Shown here: piece by piece, positions 48,633 to 56,803 of the stretch
Numbering within the stretch: position 1 is the first letter of the stretch
How the letters are laid out: each line of letters starts with the position of its first letter
Source: Saprospirales bacterium
GTDB taxonomy: Bacteria > Bacteroidota > Bacteroidia > Chitinophagales > Saprospiraceae
DNA length: 64,000 nt
Direction of reading: 5' to 3'
Assembly: GCA_016719895.1 (NCBI GenBank)
Contig: JADJYG010000007.1
Span: 1-64,000, forward strand
Notes under the pieces: model-generated
Databases searched by the model: none
Seen by the model: the letters and a program-made list of their open reading frames with translations, nothing else
Told to the model about the DNA's origin: nothing
Translations under genes and position numbers: made by a program

Positions 48633-49109
48633 ATGTTTGGTAGTAACAAAAGTACAGAAGAACCCAAATCCGCCGCCGCTTCTTCCGCTCCGAATGCCCT
48701 CAATACCCTCGTAAAAGGGACCGTCGTTGAAGGGACGCTGCGTTGTGATAATGATTTGCGGGTAGACGGCGTGATAAAAGGCAAACTTCACTGCAAATCC
48801 AAGGTGATCATCGGCCCAACCGGATCCGTCGAAGGCGAGATACACTGCCAGAATGCCGTTATCGAAGGGCGGTTTAAGGGCATATTACAAGTAAGCGAGC
48901 TGCTGAACGTGCGCGAAACCGCCGAAATCGAAGGCGATATAACGACCAATAAACTGCTGGTACAAAGCGGCGCCCGCTTCAACGTGACGTGCAAAATGGA
49001 AGCCGGCGCCGCCAATGGCGCCATTCGAAATGCCGATGTTAAAGCCGAAAACAATGCCGCAGCCGCCACAGCCAAAGTCGCCGGAGGAAAAGAAGAGATC
49101 CGCAATTAG
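48633..49109 (+). CDS. Bactofilin (polymer-forming cytoskeletal protein)
   Basis: 158 residues. The core (about 27-115: LVKGTVVEGTLRCDNDLRVD, GVIKGKLHCKSKVIIG, VEGEIHCQNAVIEGRFKGIL) is the repetitive right-handed beta-helix of bactofilins, with flexible Ala- and Ser-rich tails. Bactofilins polymerise without nucleotide and shape cell morphology or wall sites. Bacteroidota often place this gene just before the ATP synthase atpZ gene, as here; the atpZ start overlaps its last 56 nt. Confidence 0.9.
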   Translation: MFGSNKSTEEPKSAAASSAPNALNTLVKGTVVEGTLRCDNDLRVDGVIKGKLHCKSKVIIGPTGSVEGEIHCQNAVIEGRFKGILQVSELLNVRETAEIEGDITTNKLLVQSGARFNVTCKMEAGAANGAIRNADVKAENNAAAATAKVAGGKEEIRN

Positions 49110-49287
49110 AGACTGGGCCAAATACAGCGGCCTTGCATTTCAACTCCTGGGCGCCTGCCTGGCAGGCGTATTGACCGGCCGGTGGCTGGATGCTAAAATG
49201 CAGTTGGACCGGCCGTTGTTCGCCGTATTTCTTACGGTCTTTTTTATGATCGCTTCGCTGATTTCGTTGTACCGGCAGTTGAAATAG
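49054..49287 (+). CDS. atpZ: AtpZ/AtpI-family F-ATPase assembly protein
   Basis: 77 residues from the ATG at 49054, inside the end of the bactofilin gene in another frame. The sequence DWAKYSGLAFQLLGACLAGV, LTGRWLDAKMQLDRPLF and FLTVFFMIASLISLYRQLK gives two membrane helices in the AtpZ pattern. It helps F-type ATP synthase assembly or ion supply. The overlap with bactofilin suggests translational coupling. Usually followed by a second AtpI-like gene and atpB; here that gene is truncated and atpB is absent. Confidence 0.8.
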   Translation: MPQPPQPKSPEEKKRSAIRDWAKYSGLAFQLLGACLAGVLTGRWLDAKMQLDRPLFAVFLTVFFMIASLISLYRQLK

Positions 49288-49323
49288 GCAGGTGTAGAAT
49301 TGTTACCTTTGAGCGGTAAACGC

Positions 49324-49587
49324 ATGACAACTTCCGCCTTTTTTTTCCGTCTGGCCTGGGTCACTGCAGGCGCCGCCGCCATGCTGACAACCCTGTTTCT
49401 GATCTTGCCGGCCATAAAACAACATACCGGATTTGCCGCCGGTACTGTCCTCCTTTTTGCACTGGTTTGCACCGGTTTGTTTTATGCCGGCCGGAGTGCT
49501 GCCGCCAGCAGCGCAAAAACGGCATTTACCAACCTCATTTCAGCTTCTGTGTTCGGAAAAATGCTGCTTGCTGTAGCCGTCCTTTGA
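49324..49587 (+). pseudogene. Truncated AtpI-like membrane protein gene
   Basis: 87 residues from the ATG at 49324 (MTTSAFFFRLAWVTAG). The pattern (hydrophobic helix, linker HTGFAAGTVLLFALVCTGL, then KTAFTNLISASVFGKMLLAV) matches the about 130-residue protein that Bacteroidota encode between atpZ and atpB, whose last third forms two more helices. The frame stops right after LLAVAVL, and neither the other frames nor the sequence up to the DinB gene continue it. So either a broken gene or a natural short form; atpB and the rest of the ATP synthase genes are not here. Confidence 0.5.
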
Positions 49588-49639
49588 AACCTCGGGGGTG
49601 GACGGTGGATAGTTTTAAAATAATACGAACCATTGAAGT

Positions 49640-50182
49640 ATGAAACGTCCGAAAAAAGGCGAATATGCTCCATTTCACGAAACCTACCTGCGGGAGGTGC
49701 CGCCGCGCAGTTCGGCGCTGAGTCTTTTGCGAAAGACCTTTAAAACGGCGCAACAACTGCTCGGCCATTTGCCGGAAGAAATGGGCGATCACCGCTATGC
49801 GCCCGGCAAATGGACCATCAAACAAGTGCTGATCCACCTGATTGACTTCGAGCGGGTGTTCGCGTTCCGGATACTCTCCTTTATGCGGGCCGACCGCATC
49901 GCACTGCCGGGCTTCAATCAGGATTTTTGGATGGAAGAGGCTGGCGTTTCCGATCGTGCCATCCCGGATTTGCTGAAAGAATGGAAAGCGGTGCGCGACA
50001 ATACGATCTTTTTACTCCAACAATGCTCTGAAAAACAATCGGCGTTCCCCGGTACTGCCAGTGGCTGGAAAGCCACGCCACGCGCCTTGTTTTTTATTAT
50101 TATCGGACACCAGATTCGGCACATGAACATCTTGCGGGAGTTGTATCTGAACGAATCGGCAGACGCCTCCGCAAACGCATGA
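49640..50182 (+). CDS. DinB-family putative metal-dependent hydrolase/transferase
   Basis: 180 residues. A four-helix DinB fold: SLLRKTFKTAQQLLGHLPEE, the first metal His in VLIHLIDFERVFAFRI and a late pair in IIIGHQIRHMNILRELYL (two His). The family includes mycothiol- and bacillithiol-dependent transferases and damage-inducible proteins; the exact reaction is unknown. The stop overlaps the next methyltransferase gene by 4 nt (ATGA), so they are coupled. Confidence 0.85.
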   Translation: MKRPKKGEYAPFHETYLREVPPRSSALSLLRKTFKTAQQLLGHLPEEMGDHRYAPGKWTIKQVLIHLIDFERVFAFRILSFMRADRIALPGFNQDFWMEEAGVSDRAIPDLLKEWKAVRDNTIFLLQQCSEKQSAFPGTASGWKATPRALFFIIIGHQIRHMNILRELYLNESADASANA

Positions 50183-51108
50183 TCAAGAAGTGGGTGCTTA
50201 AAGCGATCGTACAAAAAACCATCTCCTACCTGCCCTTTGCACAGCGCATCAATTATGTTTTTCAAAAATATGTAACCCAAGGCGTTCAGCTGAGCGACGC
50301 CTATTTTGAAGACCGCCTGGAGCACGCCCGTCAGCACATAACCGCCTGGGAGCGCTACGCCGGCGGAGCTCCGCCGCGCTATACCCTCGAATTGGGCACC
50401 GGTTGGTATCCCGTTGTGCCGGTAGCCTTGTTCCTCTATGGGGCCGAGGATATCCGTACCGTAGATGTGACCTTGCTCACCGATGCCCGCCATATACACA
50501 CCACCATAAAAAAATTCGTAGCCTGCGCGGATGCCGGAAAACTGGAATCCTTCCTGCACTATGTGCCGGAACGGATGAAAACGCTGCGCCAGCTGGCCGC
50601 TCCGGGCGATCCCCCCGGCATGGAAGCGCTGACCCGCGCTTTGCATATCCGGTACGTCGTCGGGGATGCGCGCCGGCTTCCCGTCGATGCAGCCTCCGTC
50701 GACCTCATCCATTCCAATAATACCTTCGAACATATTTACCCCGAAATCCTGCTGGATATTCTCCGCGAGTTCCGGCGCGTGGCGCGGCCCGGCGGCCTGC
50801 AGTCGCATTTTATCGACCTTTCCGATCATTTCGCCCATTTCGACCCTTCCATCACCATCTATCATTTCCTGCGTTTTGCACCGGCTGTCTGGAAATGGAT
50901 AGATAATAGCGTTCAACCGCTGAACCGGCTCCGGATCACAGACTACCGGCGCCTGTACCGCGAAGCGGGCATTCCGGTAACGGCAGAAAACCTGCGGCCC
51001 GGGCAGCCGGAGTTGTTGCGGAACTTGCCGGTACACCCCGTTTTTCTGCAGAATACCCCGGAAGAAAACGCCGTAAGTCACGGGTATTTTTTTTCGAAGA
51101 TGCCGTGA
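50179..51108 (+). CDS. Class I SAM-dependent methyltransferase
   Basis: 309 residues. The nucleotide-binding motif is TLELGTGWYPVVPVALFLYG, with an acidic residue following in IRTVDVTLLTDARH; a later VVGDARRLPVDAASVDLIHS and NNTFEHIYPEILLDILREFR gives motifs II-III. The N-terminal helix MIKKWVLKAIVQKTISYLPF is amphipathic and may contact the membrane. The substrate is unknown. Coupled to the DinB gene by the ATGA overlap. Confidence 0.82.
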   Translation: MIKKWVLKAIVQKTISYLPFAQRINYVFQKYVTQGVQLSDAYFEDRLEHARQHITAWERYAGGAPPRYTLELGTGWYPVVPVALFLYGAEDIRTVDVTLLTDARHIHTTIKKFVACADAGKLESFLHYVPERMKTLRQLAAPGDPPGMEALTRALHIRYVVGDARRLPVDAASVDLIHSNNTFEHIYPEILLDILREFRRVARPGGLQSHFIDLSDHFAHFDPSITIYHFLRFAPAVWKWIDNSVQPLNRLRITDYRRLYREAGIPVTAENLRPGQPELLRNLPVHPVFLQNTPEENAVSHGYFFSKMP

Positions 51109-51201
51109 GCAAAATATTTTCCAGGGGCAGAAGGCCCTAAAACAGCCACCCGAGTAGTTTTCCCTTCGGATTGATCCCTTCGTATCGCAAAAACACTTTC
51201 A

Positions 51202-53088
51202 ATGACTCCGTTTTTTTCCACATCGAGCATTTTTTCCACTGTTTTTTTTGCCTTAGGTTTTTCAGTTGCCCTGCACGCCCAACTGACGCCGACGTATACG
51301 GTAAATATCCCGGTGCGCGATGGCAAAACGCTCGCCGCCGACGTGTACGTACCGTCCGGCTGCATGAGCTGCCCAACGATTCTGATCCAAACCCCTTATA
51401 ACAAAAACCTGTTCCGCCTTGGCCTGCCGCTGGGCACTCAACAAAATCTGCATGCCAGCCCGTACAACTGGGTGGTAGTCGACTGGAGGGGGTTTTATGG
51501 CTCGGCGGCAGCGGCAGTAGCTCAGCCAAACCGGGGGCTGGACGGTTATGACGTGATTGACTGGATTGCTGACCAACCCTGGTCCAACAAAAAAGTAGGC
51601 ACCTGGGGCCCATCGGCGCTTGGCGGTATTCAATACCAGACAGCCAAAGAACAGCACCCCAACCACACCTGCGCCGTACCGGTAGTGGCGCACCCGCATT
51701 CGTCATACGATAGCTATTTTTATGGCGGTGTGCTGGAAAAATCGAGGCTTCAAACACTGGATGCCCTGGGATACGGCCTTTCGCCGATCGTATTGGCCAA
51801 TCCGTATTACAGCCTGCTTTGGCAAATCGCCGAATCGGAAACCTGGTACCCTGCGGATATCCGCATACCCACACTTCAGATCGGCGGTTGGTACGACCAC
51901 AATGTGGATAAAATGACCGATTGGTACCAGGCCACCCGTACGGAAGCCGACCCCGCCGTGCGCGACAAACAATGGCTGCTGATCGGCCCCTGGGTACACG
52001 GCGGTACCGGAACCGCGTACGTCGGCTCGGCTGCCCAGGGCGAACTGAATTATGCCAATGCCGCCTTCAAAAACGATTCGATGGCACGCGCCTTTTTTGC
52101 CCATTACCTGATGGGTATCCAAAACAACTGGGAATCGACCCCAAAAATAACCTATTACGAACTGGGCAAAAACACCTGGAATACCTCCAACGCTACGACC
52201 ATAGCAATATATGGCAACGACGGTCTTTTGCTCAACCCCGGGCAGGTGCTGTCCACCCAACCGGGCAGTGGGTTTACTTCCTTCACCAGCGACCCCGCCA
52301 ACCCATCCCCCACCATTGGCGGGCCGACGCTGAACCCGGGGCTCGATCAGGGCCCATATGATCAGGCGGCACTCGACGCCCGGGCCGACGTACGCGCCTT
52401 CAGCACCGCGCCCCTGGCCGGCGATGTAACGATCTCCGGCAGGGTTAAACTCAATCTGTATGTGCAGGGCGACCAATCCGACGCCGATATCGCCGTGCGC
52501 CTGGCCGACGTGTACCCCGACGGCAGAAGCATGCTGATCAATGACGGCATCCGGCGTATGAGGTTCCGGAACGGTTATACCAAGGCAATGGAATCTTTTA
52601 TGGTTCCCGGGCAGGTGTACCCGCTGGAAATAGCGCTGCCCTTTGTACATTATACCTGGAAAACCGGCCATGCTATAAAAATATACCTCAGCGGAAACAG
52701 CAGCACGCGCTGGGACGTAAACCTGCAAAACGGCGGCCCGATGTATGCACCCGGCGATACCAACGTAGCCGACATCCGCATCTACCACAGTCCGCAATAC
52801 CCCAGCAAGATCACCTTGCCGGGAAATAATGGGGTGCTGGCCAGCAGGGAACTGCCTGGGGGGTCCGGCGTGGAACTGTTTCCCAACCCCGCAACGGACG
52901 TATTGACGCTGAAAAGCGGGGGATTACTGCCGGCATCCTTTGAAATCATCGACGAGCAAGGTCGGGTTCAGGTTGCCGGGGCGATGCACCGGGAACAAGT
53001 GAATATTGCCGGATTGAATGCCGGAGTTTATATCGTGCGCTTGCTCACGGACAATGGGGTGGTTTCGAAAGTGTTTGTGAAAAAGTGA
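51202..53088 (+). CDS. CocE/NonD-family hydrolase (X-Pro dipeptidyl-peptidase-like) with T9SS sorting domain
   Basis: 628 residues. Signal peptide at 1-26 (SIFSTVFFALGFSVALHAQ). The alpha/beta-hydrolase domain has TLAADVYVPSGCMSCPTILI, VVVDWRGFYGSAAAA, the nucleophile in GTWGPSALGGIQYQ, and the C-terminal jelly roll of the family around 400-540 (LAGDVTISGRVKLNLYVQGD). The last 75 residues (VELFPNPATDVLTLKSGGLL, FEIIDEQGRVQVAGAMHREQ, NAGVYIVRLLTDNGVVS) are a T9SS sorting domain, so it is secreted to or beyond the surface. Members cleave proline dipeptides, cocaine-type esters or glutaryl amides; the natural substrate is unknown. Lone gene. Confidence 0.88.
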   Translation: MTPFFSTSSIFSTVFFALGFSVALHAQLTPTYTVNIPVRDGKTLAADVYVPSGCMSCPTILIQTPYNKNLFRLGLPLGTQQNLHASPYNWVVVDWRGFYGSAAAAVAQPNRGLDGYDVIDWIADQPWSNKKVGTWGPSALGGIQYQTAKEQHPNHTCAVPVVAHPHSSYDSYFYGGVLEKSRLQTLDALGYGLSPIVLANPYYSLLWQIAESETWYPADIRIPTLQIGGWYDHNVDKMTDWYQATRTEADPAVRDKQWLLIGPWVHGGTGTAYVGSAAQGELNYANAAFKNDSMARAFFAHYLMGIQNNWESTPKITYYELGKNTWNTSNATTIAIYGNDGLLLNPGQVLSTQPGSGFTSFTSDPANPSPTIGGPTLNPGLDQGPYDQAALDARADVRAFSTAPLAGDVTISGRVKLNLYVQGDQSDADIAVRLADVYPDGRSMLINDGIRRMRFRNGYTKAMESFMVPGQVYPLEIALPFVHYTWKTGHAIKIYLSGNSSTRWDVNLQNGGPMYAPGDTNVADIRIYHSPQYPSKITLPGNNGVLASRELPGGSGVELFPNPATDVLTLKSGGLLPASFEIIDEQGRVQVAGAMHREQVNIAGLNAGVYIVRLLTDNGVVSKVFVKK

Positions 53089-53289
53089 ACGGTATGAGTG
53101 GAACCGATGGCCGGTTTAGCGCATTTTCAAGCGGGAACTTAAGTGGCCAGCAATGCCGGTTTTTATACCTTACTATGTACTATTTTCAAGGAAGGCTGGA
53201 TAAACAGGACTAAAACTAGTCAAATTCATCGTTTCTTTGCGTTCCCAAACTGGGAACCCTCTTGTTTACTCATAAAAAACTGCGCGCCG

Positions 53290-53988
53290 TTGAAACGCTC
53301 GTATCAGGTCTTTTTGGTGATTGCGCTGGTGCTCTTTATCGACCAGGCGCTTAAAGTTTACATCAAAACCCATTTTTGCTACAACCAGGATATGCCCATG
53401 TTTGGCCTGGATTGGGCCCGCCTCCATTTTGTGGAAAACGAAGGTATGGCCTTTGGCATCACGTTTGGTTGGGAGTATGGAAAATTGCTGTTGAGCGTTT
53501 TCCGGATTCTGATGGTAGGCGGTCTCATCTGGTATATCCGCCTGTTGATCCAGGCCGATGCGCCTACGGGCTTTTTACTCAGCGTGGGTCTGATCACTGC
53601 TGGCGCCCTGGGCAATATCATCGACAGTGCATTTTACGGGCTGATTTTTACCGAATCCATGTACCACGATTGTATTCCGGCGCAATTCGCGGCGTTTGGC
53701 GAGGGTTATAGCAGTTTTTTGCACGGAAAGGTGGTGGATATGCTCTATTTCCCGATCACCTGGCTGCATGTGCCCGACTGGCTGCCCTGGATCGGCGGTG
53801 ATGAGTTTTTGTTTTTCAGTCCGATTTTCAATATTGCCGACGCTTCCATTACAAGTGGCGTGCTCAGTATCCTGTTTTTCCAGCGGCGCTTTTTCCGCGA
53901 GGGCTTGTCGCACCATCCGGAGGGCGATATAGCGCCCGTCGCAGAGCCGGATTTCAACCCGGAGGCGCCGCCGGAAGAGCGACTCTAG
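53290..53988 (+). CDS. lspA: Lipoprotein signal peptidase
   Basis: 232 residues if translation starts at the TTG at 53290 (KRSYQVFLVIALVLFIDQAL, the usual first helix). An in-frame GTG at 53143 would add 49 residues without family similarity. LspA removes the signal peptide of lipoproteins in the inner membrane. The catalytic Asp residues are in GALGNIIDSAFYGLIF and FNIADASITSGVLSIL; NEGMAFGITFGW is the conserved loop. The long loop between the third and fourth helices, holding MYHDCIPAQFAAFGEGYSSF, is typical of Bacteroidota. The stop overlaps the convergent prfA stop by 4 nt. Confidence 0.92.
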   Translation: MKRSYQVFLVIALVLFIDQALKVYIKTHFCYNQDMPMFGLDWARLHFVENEGMAFGITFGWEYGKLLLSVFRILMVGGLIWYIRLLIQADAPTGFLLSVGLITAGALGNIIDSAFYGLIFTESMYHDCIPAQFAAFGEGYSSFLHGKVVDMLYFPITWLHVPDWLPWIGGDEFLFFSPIFNIADASITSGVLSILFFQRRFFREGLSHHPEGDIAPVAEPDFNPEAPPEERL

Positions 53989-55058
53989 CCCTCCGCTTGT
54001 AATTTAGTGGCATTATCCGCAACGGTCAGTGCTTCGATAATACCGCTCAGGTCGCCCTCAATCACCTTGTCGAGGTTGAAGTTTTTGGAATCGCCTTCCA
54101 GGCGATGGTCGGTTACGCGGTTTTGCGGCCAGTTGTAAGTTCGTATTTTTTCCGAGCGGTCGCCGGAGCCGACGAGGCTTCTGCGCTGCGAGGCCAGGGC
54201 CGATTGTTGCTGGGTTTGTTGCATGTCGCGAATTTGCTGGATCAGGCGTCCCATGGCTATTTCGCTGTTTTTGTGTTGCGACCGGCTTTCGGTACTTTCG
54301 GCCACTACGCCGGTAGGCAGGTGCGTGAAGCGCACGCCCGATTCGGTCCGGTTGACGTGCTGGCCGCCGGCGCCGCTGGCGCGGAATACATCGCGGCGGA
54401 TATCGTCTTTGCGAATATTGATATCTTCGGGTTCCAGGATGGGCAGTACGGCCACCGTAGCCGCCGAAGTGTGCACGCGCCCCTTCGCTTCGGTTTCGGG
54501 GATGCGCTGCACCCGGTGGGCGCCTGATTCGAACTTGAGTTTGCTGTACACGTTTTCGCCGCTCACTTCCAGCACAATTTTTGCATAGCCGCCCACCGCG
54601 CCCGGGCTTTCATCGAGCACCTCCACTTCCCAGTCTTGTTCCTGAAAATAGCGCAGGTACATCCGGTAGAGGTCGCCGGCAAAAAGGGCCGCTTCATCGC
54701 CGCCGGTGCCGGACCGGATTTCGAAAATCACGTCTTTTTCATCTTCCGGTTCTTTGGGTATGAGCAGGATTTTTAGTTCCTCCTCCAGCGCTTCAAGCTG
54801 CGGGGTCAAACCCTCCATTTCTTCTTTTGCCATTTGCCGCATTTCCGGATCGCGTTCGGCAGCCAGCATCTCGCGAGCGTTGTTGAGGTTGGACCGTAAT
54901 TTTTCATACCGTCCGAATGCCTCCATGATGGGTTGGAGTTTTTTGTACTCTTTGTTCACCTTTTTAGCTTTCTCCATATCGGCTACAATGCCGGGGTCGG
55001 AGAGTTGCTCTTCGAGGTGCAGGTACTTGTCGCGGATGGCGGAGAGTTTGTCGAGCAT
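53985..55058 (-). CDS. prfA: Peptide chain release factor 1
   Basis: 357 residues. RF1 reads UAA and UAG and triggers hydrolysis at the ribosome. The peptidyl-hydrolysis loop is GAGGQHVNRTESGVRFTHLP (Gly-Gly-Gln), and the anticodon-like P-x-T tripeptide is RIPETEAKGRVHTS, which marks RF1 rather than RF2. The N-terminal helical domain (IRDKYLHLEEQLSDPGIVAD) and the ATG at 55058 are standard. A TACTTTTG box lies 23 nt upstream. Confidence 0.96.
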   Translation of the reverse strand: MLDKLSAIRDKYLHLEEQLSDPGIVADMEKAKKVNKEYKKLQPIMEAFGRYEKLRSNLNNAREMLAAERDPEMRQMAKEEMEGLTPQLEALEEELKILLIPKEPEDEKDVIFEIRSGTGGDEAALFAGDLYRMYLRYFQEQDWEVEVLDESPGAVGGYAKIVLEVSGENVYSKLKFESGAHRVQRIPETEAKGRVHTSAATVAVLPILEPEDINIRKDDIRRDVFRASGAGGQHVNRTESGVRFTHLPTGVVAESTESRSQHKNSEIAMGRLIQQIRDMQQTQQQSALASQRRSLVGSGDRSEKIRTYNWPQNRVTDHRLEGDSKNFNLDKVIEGDLSGIIEALTVADNATKLQAEG

Positions 55059-55081
55059 GGCGATCGCTTCAAAAAAGTGCG

Positions 55082-55089
55082 CAAAAGTA
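55082..55089 (-). promoter_or_regulatory. Candidate -7 box TACTTTTG for prfA
   Basis: Minus-strand match to TAnnTTTG, 23 nt before the prfA ATG. A TTTG lies 12 nt further upstream, too close for an ideal -33 element. Confidence 0.4.
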
Positions 55090-55133
55090 GTGGAAAGATT
55101 GCAAAGGGCCGAAGGCGTCCGGTCATTTGCCTC

Positions 55134-56342
55134 CTACCAACCTTTCACCTGGTGCGGATAACGCACCACATAGGATTCTTTGATGAGGCGGGTCATCCGC
55201 TCGCGCAGCTCGTCCAGGCCTTCCTTGGTATGGGCTGAGATAAATACGTTTTCGCCATAGGTATGCTGCAGGCGTTGGCGCAGCTCGGCTTCGAGTTCGC
55301 GGCGTGTGGGCATATCGAGCAAATCGTCGAAACAGCGCTCGCGGTACAGGTCTACTTTGTTGAACACCATCAGCGTGGGTTTTTCGCCTGCGCCGATGTC
55401 CTGCAGGGTTTGTTGCACCGTTTTGACGTGGTCTTCAAACTGCGGATGGGCAATATCCGCCACGTGCAGCAACAGGTCGCATTCGCGGACCTCATCGAGG
55501 GTGCTTTTAAAACTTTCCACCAGGTGGTGCGGCAGTTTGCGGATAAAACCCACGGTATCGGACAACAGGAAGGGCATTTGGCCGAACACCACTTTGCGCA
55601 CGGTAGTGTCGAGGGTAGCGAATAGTTTGTTTTCGGCTAATACCTCCGATTTGCTCAGGAGGTTCATCAGGGTGCTTTTGCCCACATTGGTGTAGCCGAC
55701 GAGGGCCACGCGGATCAGTTCGCCCCGAGTTTTGCGCTGGGTTTGGGATTGGCGGTCGATATCCACCAGTTTTTCTTCCAGCACCTTGATCCGGTATTGC
55801 ACGAGGCGCCGGTCGGTTTCGATCTGGGTTTCGCCGGGGCCACGCATCCCGATACCGCCGCGTTGGCGCTCGAGGTGCGTCCAGAGGCCGCGCAAGCGGG
55901 GCAGCAGGTATTTCATTTGGGCGAGTTCGACCTGGGCTTTGGCTTGAGCGGTTTGGGCACGGTGGGCAAAAATATCTAGGATGAGCGTAGAGCGGTCTAC
56001 AATTTTCACCTTGAGGGCTTCTTCGAGGTTGTTGGTTTGTTTGCCGCTGAGGTCGTCGTCAAAAATGACCATGTTCACTTCTTCGTGGCGGTCCAGGTAT
56101 TGGCGAATTTCCTCCACCTTGCCTTTGCCCAGAAAGGTGCGGTGGTCCGGATGCTGTGCGCGTTGGGTGAAGCGCCGGATCGTTTCGGCGCCGGCTGTAG
56201 TGGCCAGAAAGTTCAGTTCGTCGAGATATTCCTGCGCTTGCGTCTCGGTTGCGTCCGGGGTAATCAGGCTGACCAAAACTGCGTACTCCGTTTCTTTTTT
56301 TAACCCGGCTGCTTTTTCACCGAGAGTCCATTCTTTGGCCAT
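55134..56342 (-). CDS. hflX: HflX ribosome-associated GTPase
   Basis: 402 residues from the ATG at 56342 (MAKEWTLGEKAAGLKKETEY). HflX splits stalled or heat-damaged 70S ribosomes. Marks: the N-terminal FLATTAGAETIRRFTQRAQH and FLGKGKVEEIRQYLDRH, the glycine-rich coiled-coil linker RQRGGIGMRGPGETQIETDR, and the G domain with GYTNVGKSTLMNLLSKSE (G1), DTVGFIRKLPHHLVESFKST (G3) and FNKVDLY (G4). A further in-frame ATG at 56381 would add 13 residues, but a TACCTTTG -7 box ends 1 nt before it, so the mRNA probably starts after that codon. Confidence 0.93.
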   Translation of the reverse strand: MAKEWTLGEKAAGLKKETEYAVLVSLITPDATETQAQEYLDELNFLATTAGAETIRRFTQRAQHPDHRTFLGKGKVEEIRQYLDRHEEVNMVIFDDDLSGKQTNNLEEALKVKIVDRSTLILDIFAHRAQTAQAKAQVELAQMKYLLPRLRGLWTHLERQRGGIGMRGPGETQIETDRRLVQYRIKVLEEKLVDIDRQSQTQRKTRGELIRVALVGYTNVGKSTLMNLLSKSEVLAENKLFATLDTTVRKVVFGQMPFLLSDTVGFIRKLPHHLVESFKSTLDEVRECDLLLHVADIAHPQFEDHVKTVQQTLQDIGAGEKPTLMVFNKVDLYRERCFDDLLDMPTRRELEAELRQRLQHTYGENVFISAHTKEGLDELRERMTRLIKESYVVRYPHQVKGW

Positions 56343-56382
56343 GCGTGGCGTGCCGTTCGTTTTATGCAATGTTGCAGTCATG

Positions 56383-56390
56383 CAAAGGTA
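56383..56390 (-). promoter_or_regulatory. Candidate -7 box TACCTTTG that decides the hflX start
   Basis: Minus-strand TAnnTTTG match directly beside the ATG at 56381. Transcription would begin about 7 nt downstream, inside or after that codon, leaving 56342 as the first usable ATG with a leader of about 30 nt. Confidence 0.35.
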
Positions 56391-56546
56391 GAGCGATTGC
56401 TTGAAATAGAAGGGTTTGGCGGAATCTCCCTTTTGACTTTTACATTTTACATTTTGACTTTAATAACCGCATACTTCCCTAAACTTGATGGCCATGCCCT
56501 TTTTGGCTCCTTCGCTTTTTACGTTATCAAATATATTTTTTCTTAA

Positions 56547-56575
56547 TTCGATGATTTTTTAAAAAAAACATCGAA
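56547..56575. promoter_or_regulatory. Palindrome TTCGATG...CATCGAA in the hflX-rpoN gap
   Basis: TTCGATGATTTTTT and AAAAAAAACATCGAA are near-perfect reverse complements. In a 421-nt divergent, very AT-rich gap this could be an operator or a weak bidirectional terminator. Confidence 0.4.
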
Positions 56576-56645
56576 TAGTACGACAGGGTGTTAGTAAAAT
56601 TTAATAAATTAAAAATCAACAACTTATAACAAAAATAAAAAGCCG

Positions 56646-56690
56646 TTGCCTTATTAAGGCAAACAATCTCCGGATTTTCTGGTAAATTTG
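56646..56690 (+). promoter_or_regulatory. Palindrome TTGCCTTA-T-TAAGGCAA plus -7 box TAAATTTG before rpoN
   Basis: A perfect 17-nt palindrome (56646-56662) lies 20 nt upstream of TAAATTTG (56683-56690), about where the -33 element would be. This is the layout of an operator overlapping a promoter. The leader to the rpoN ATG at 56804 would be about 105 nt. Confidence 0.4.
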
Positions 56691-56803
56691 GCCTCCTATT
56701 TGATGGGGCCGTTTGAACCGAAACCGATTTAGCGCCTGTCCGACATTTTTAAATGGCCGGGGGGGCGCCGAAACACTATTTTTAATCTTTATCCCAATTG
56801 TCT

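Noticed and set aside
53143..53289. 49-residue extension of LspA from a GTG
   Set aside because: The extension resembles no LspA N-terminus, and the first membrane helix begins at the TTG at 53290. The TTG start itself is not certain.
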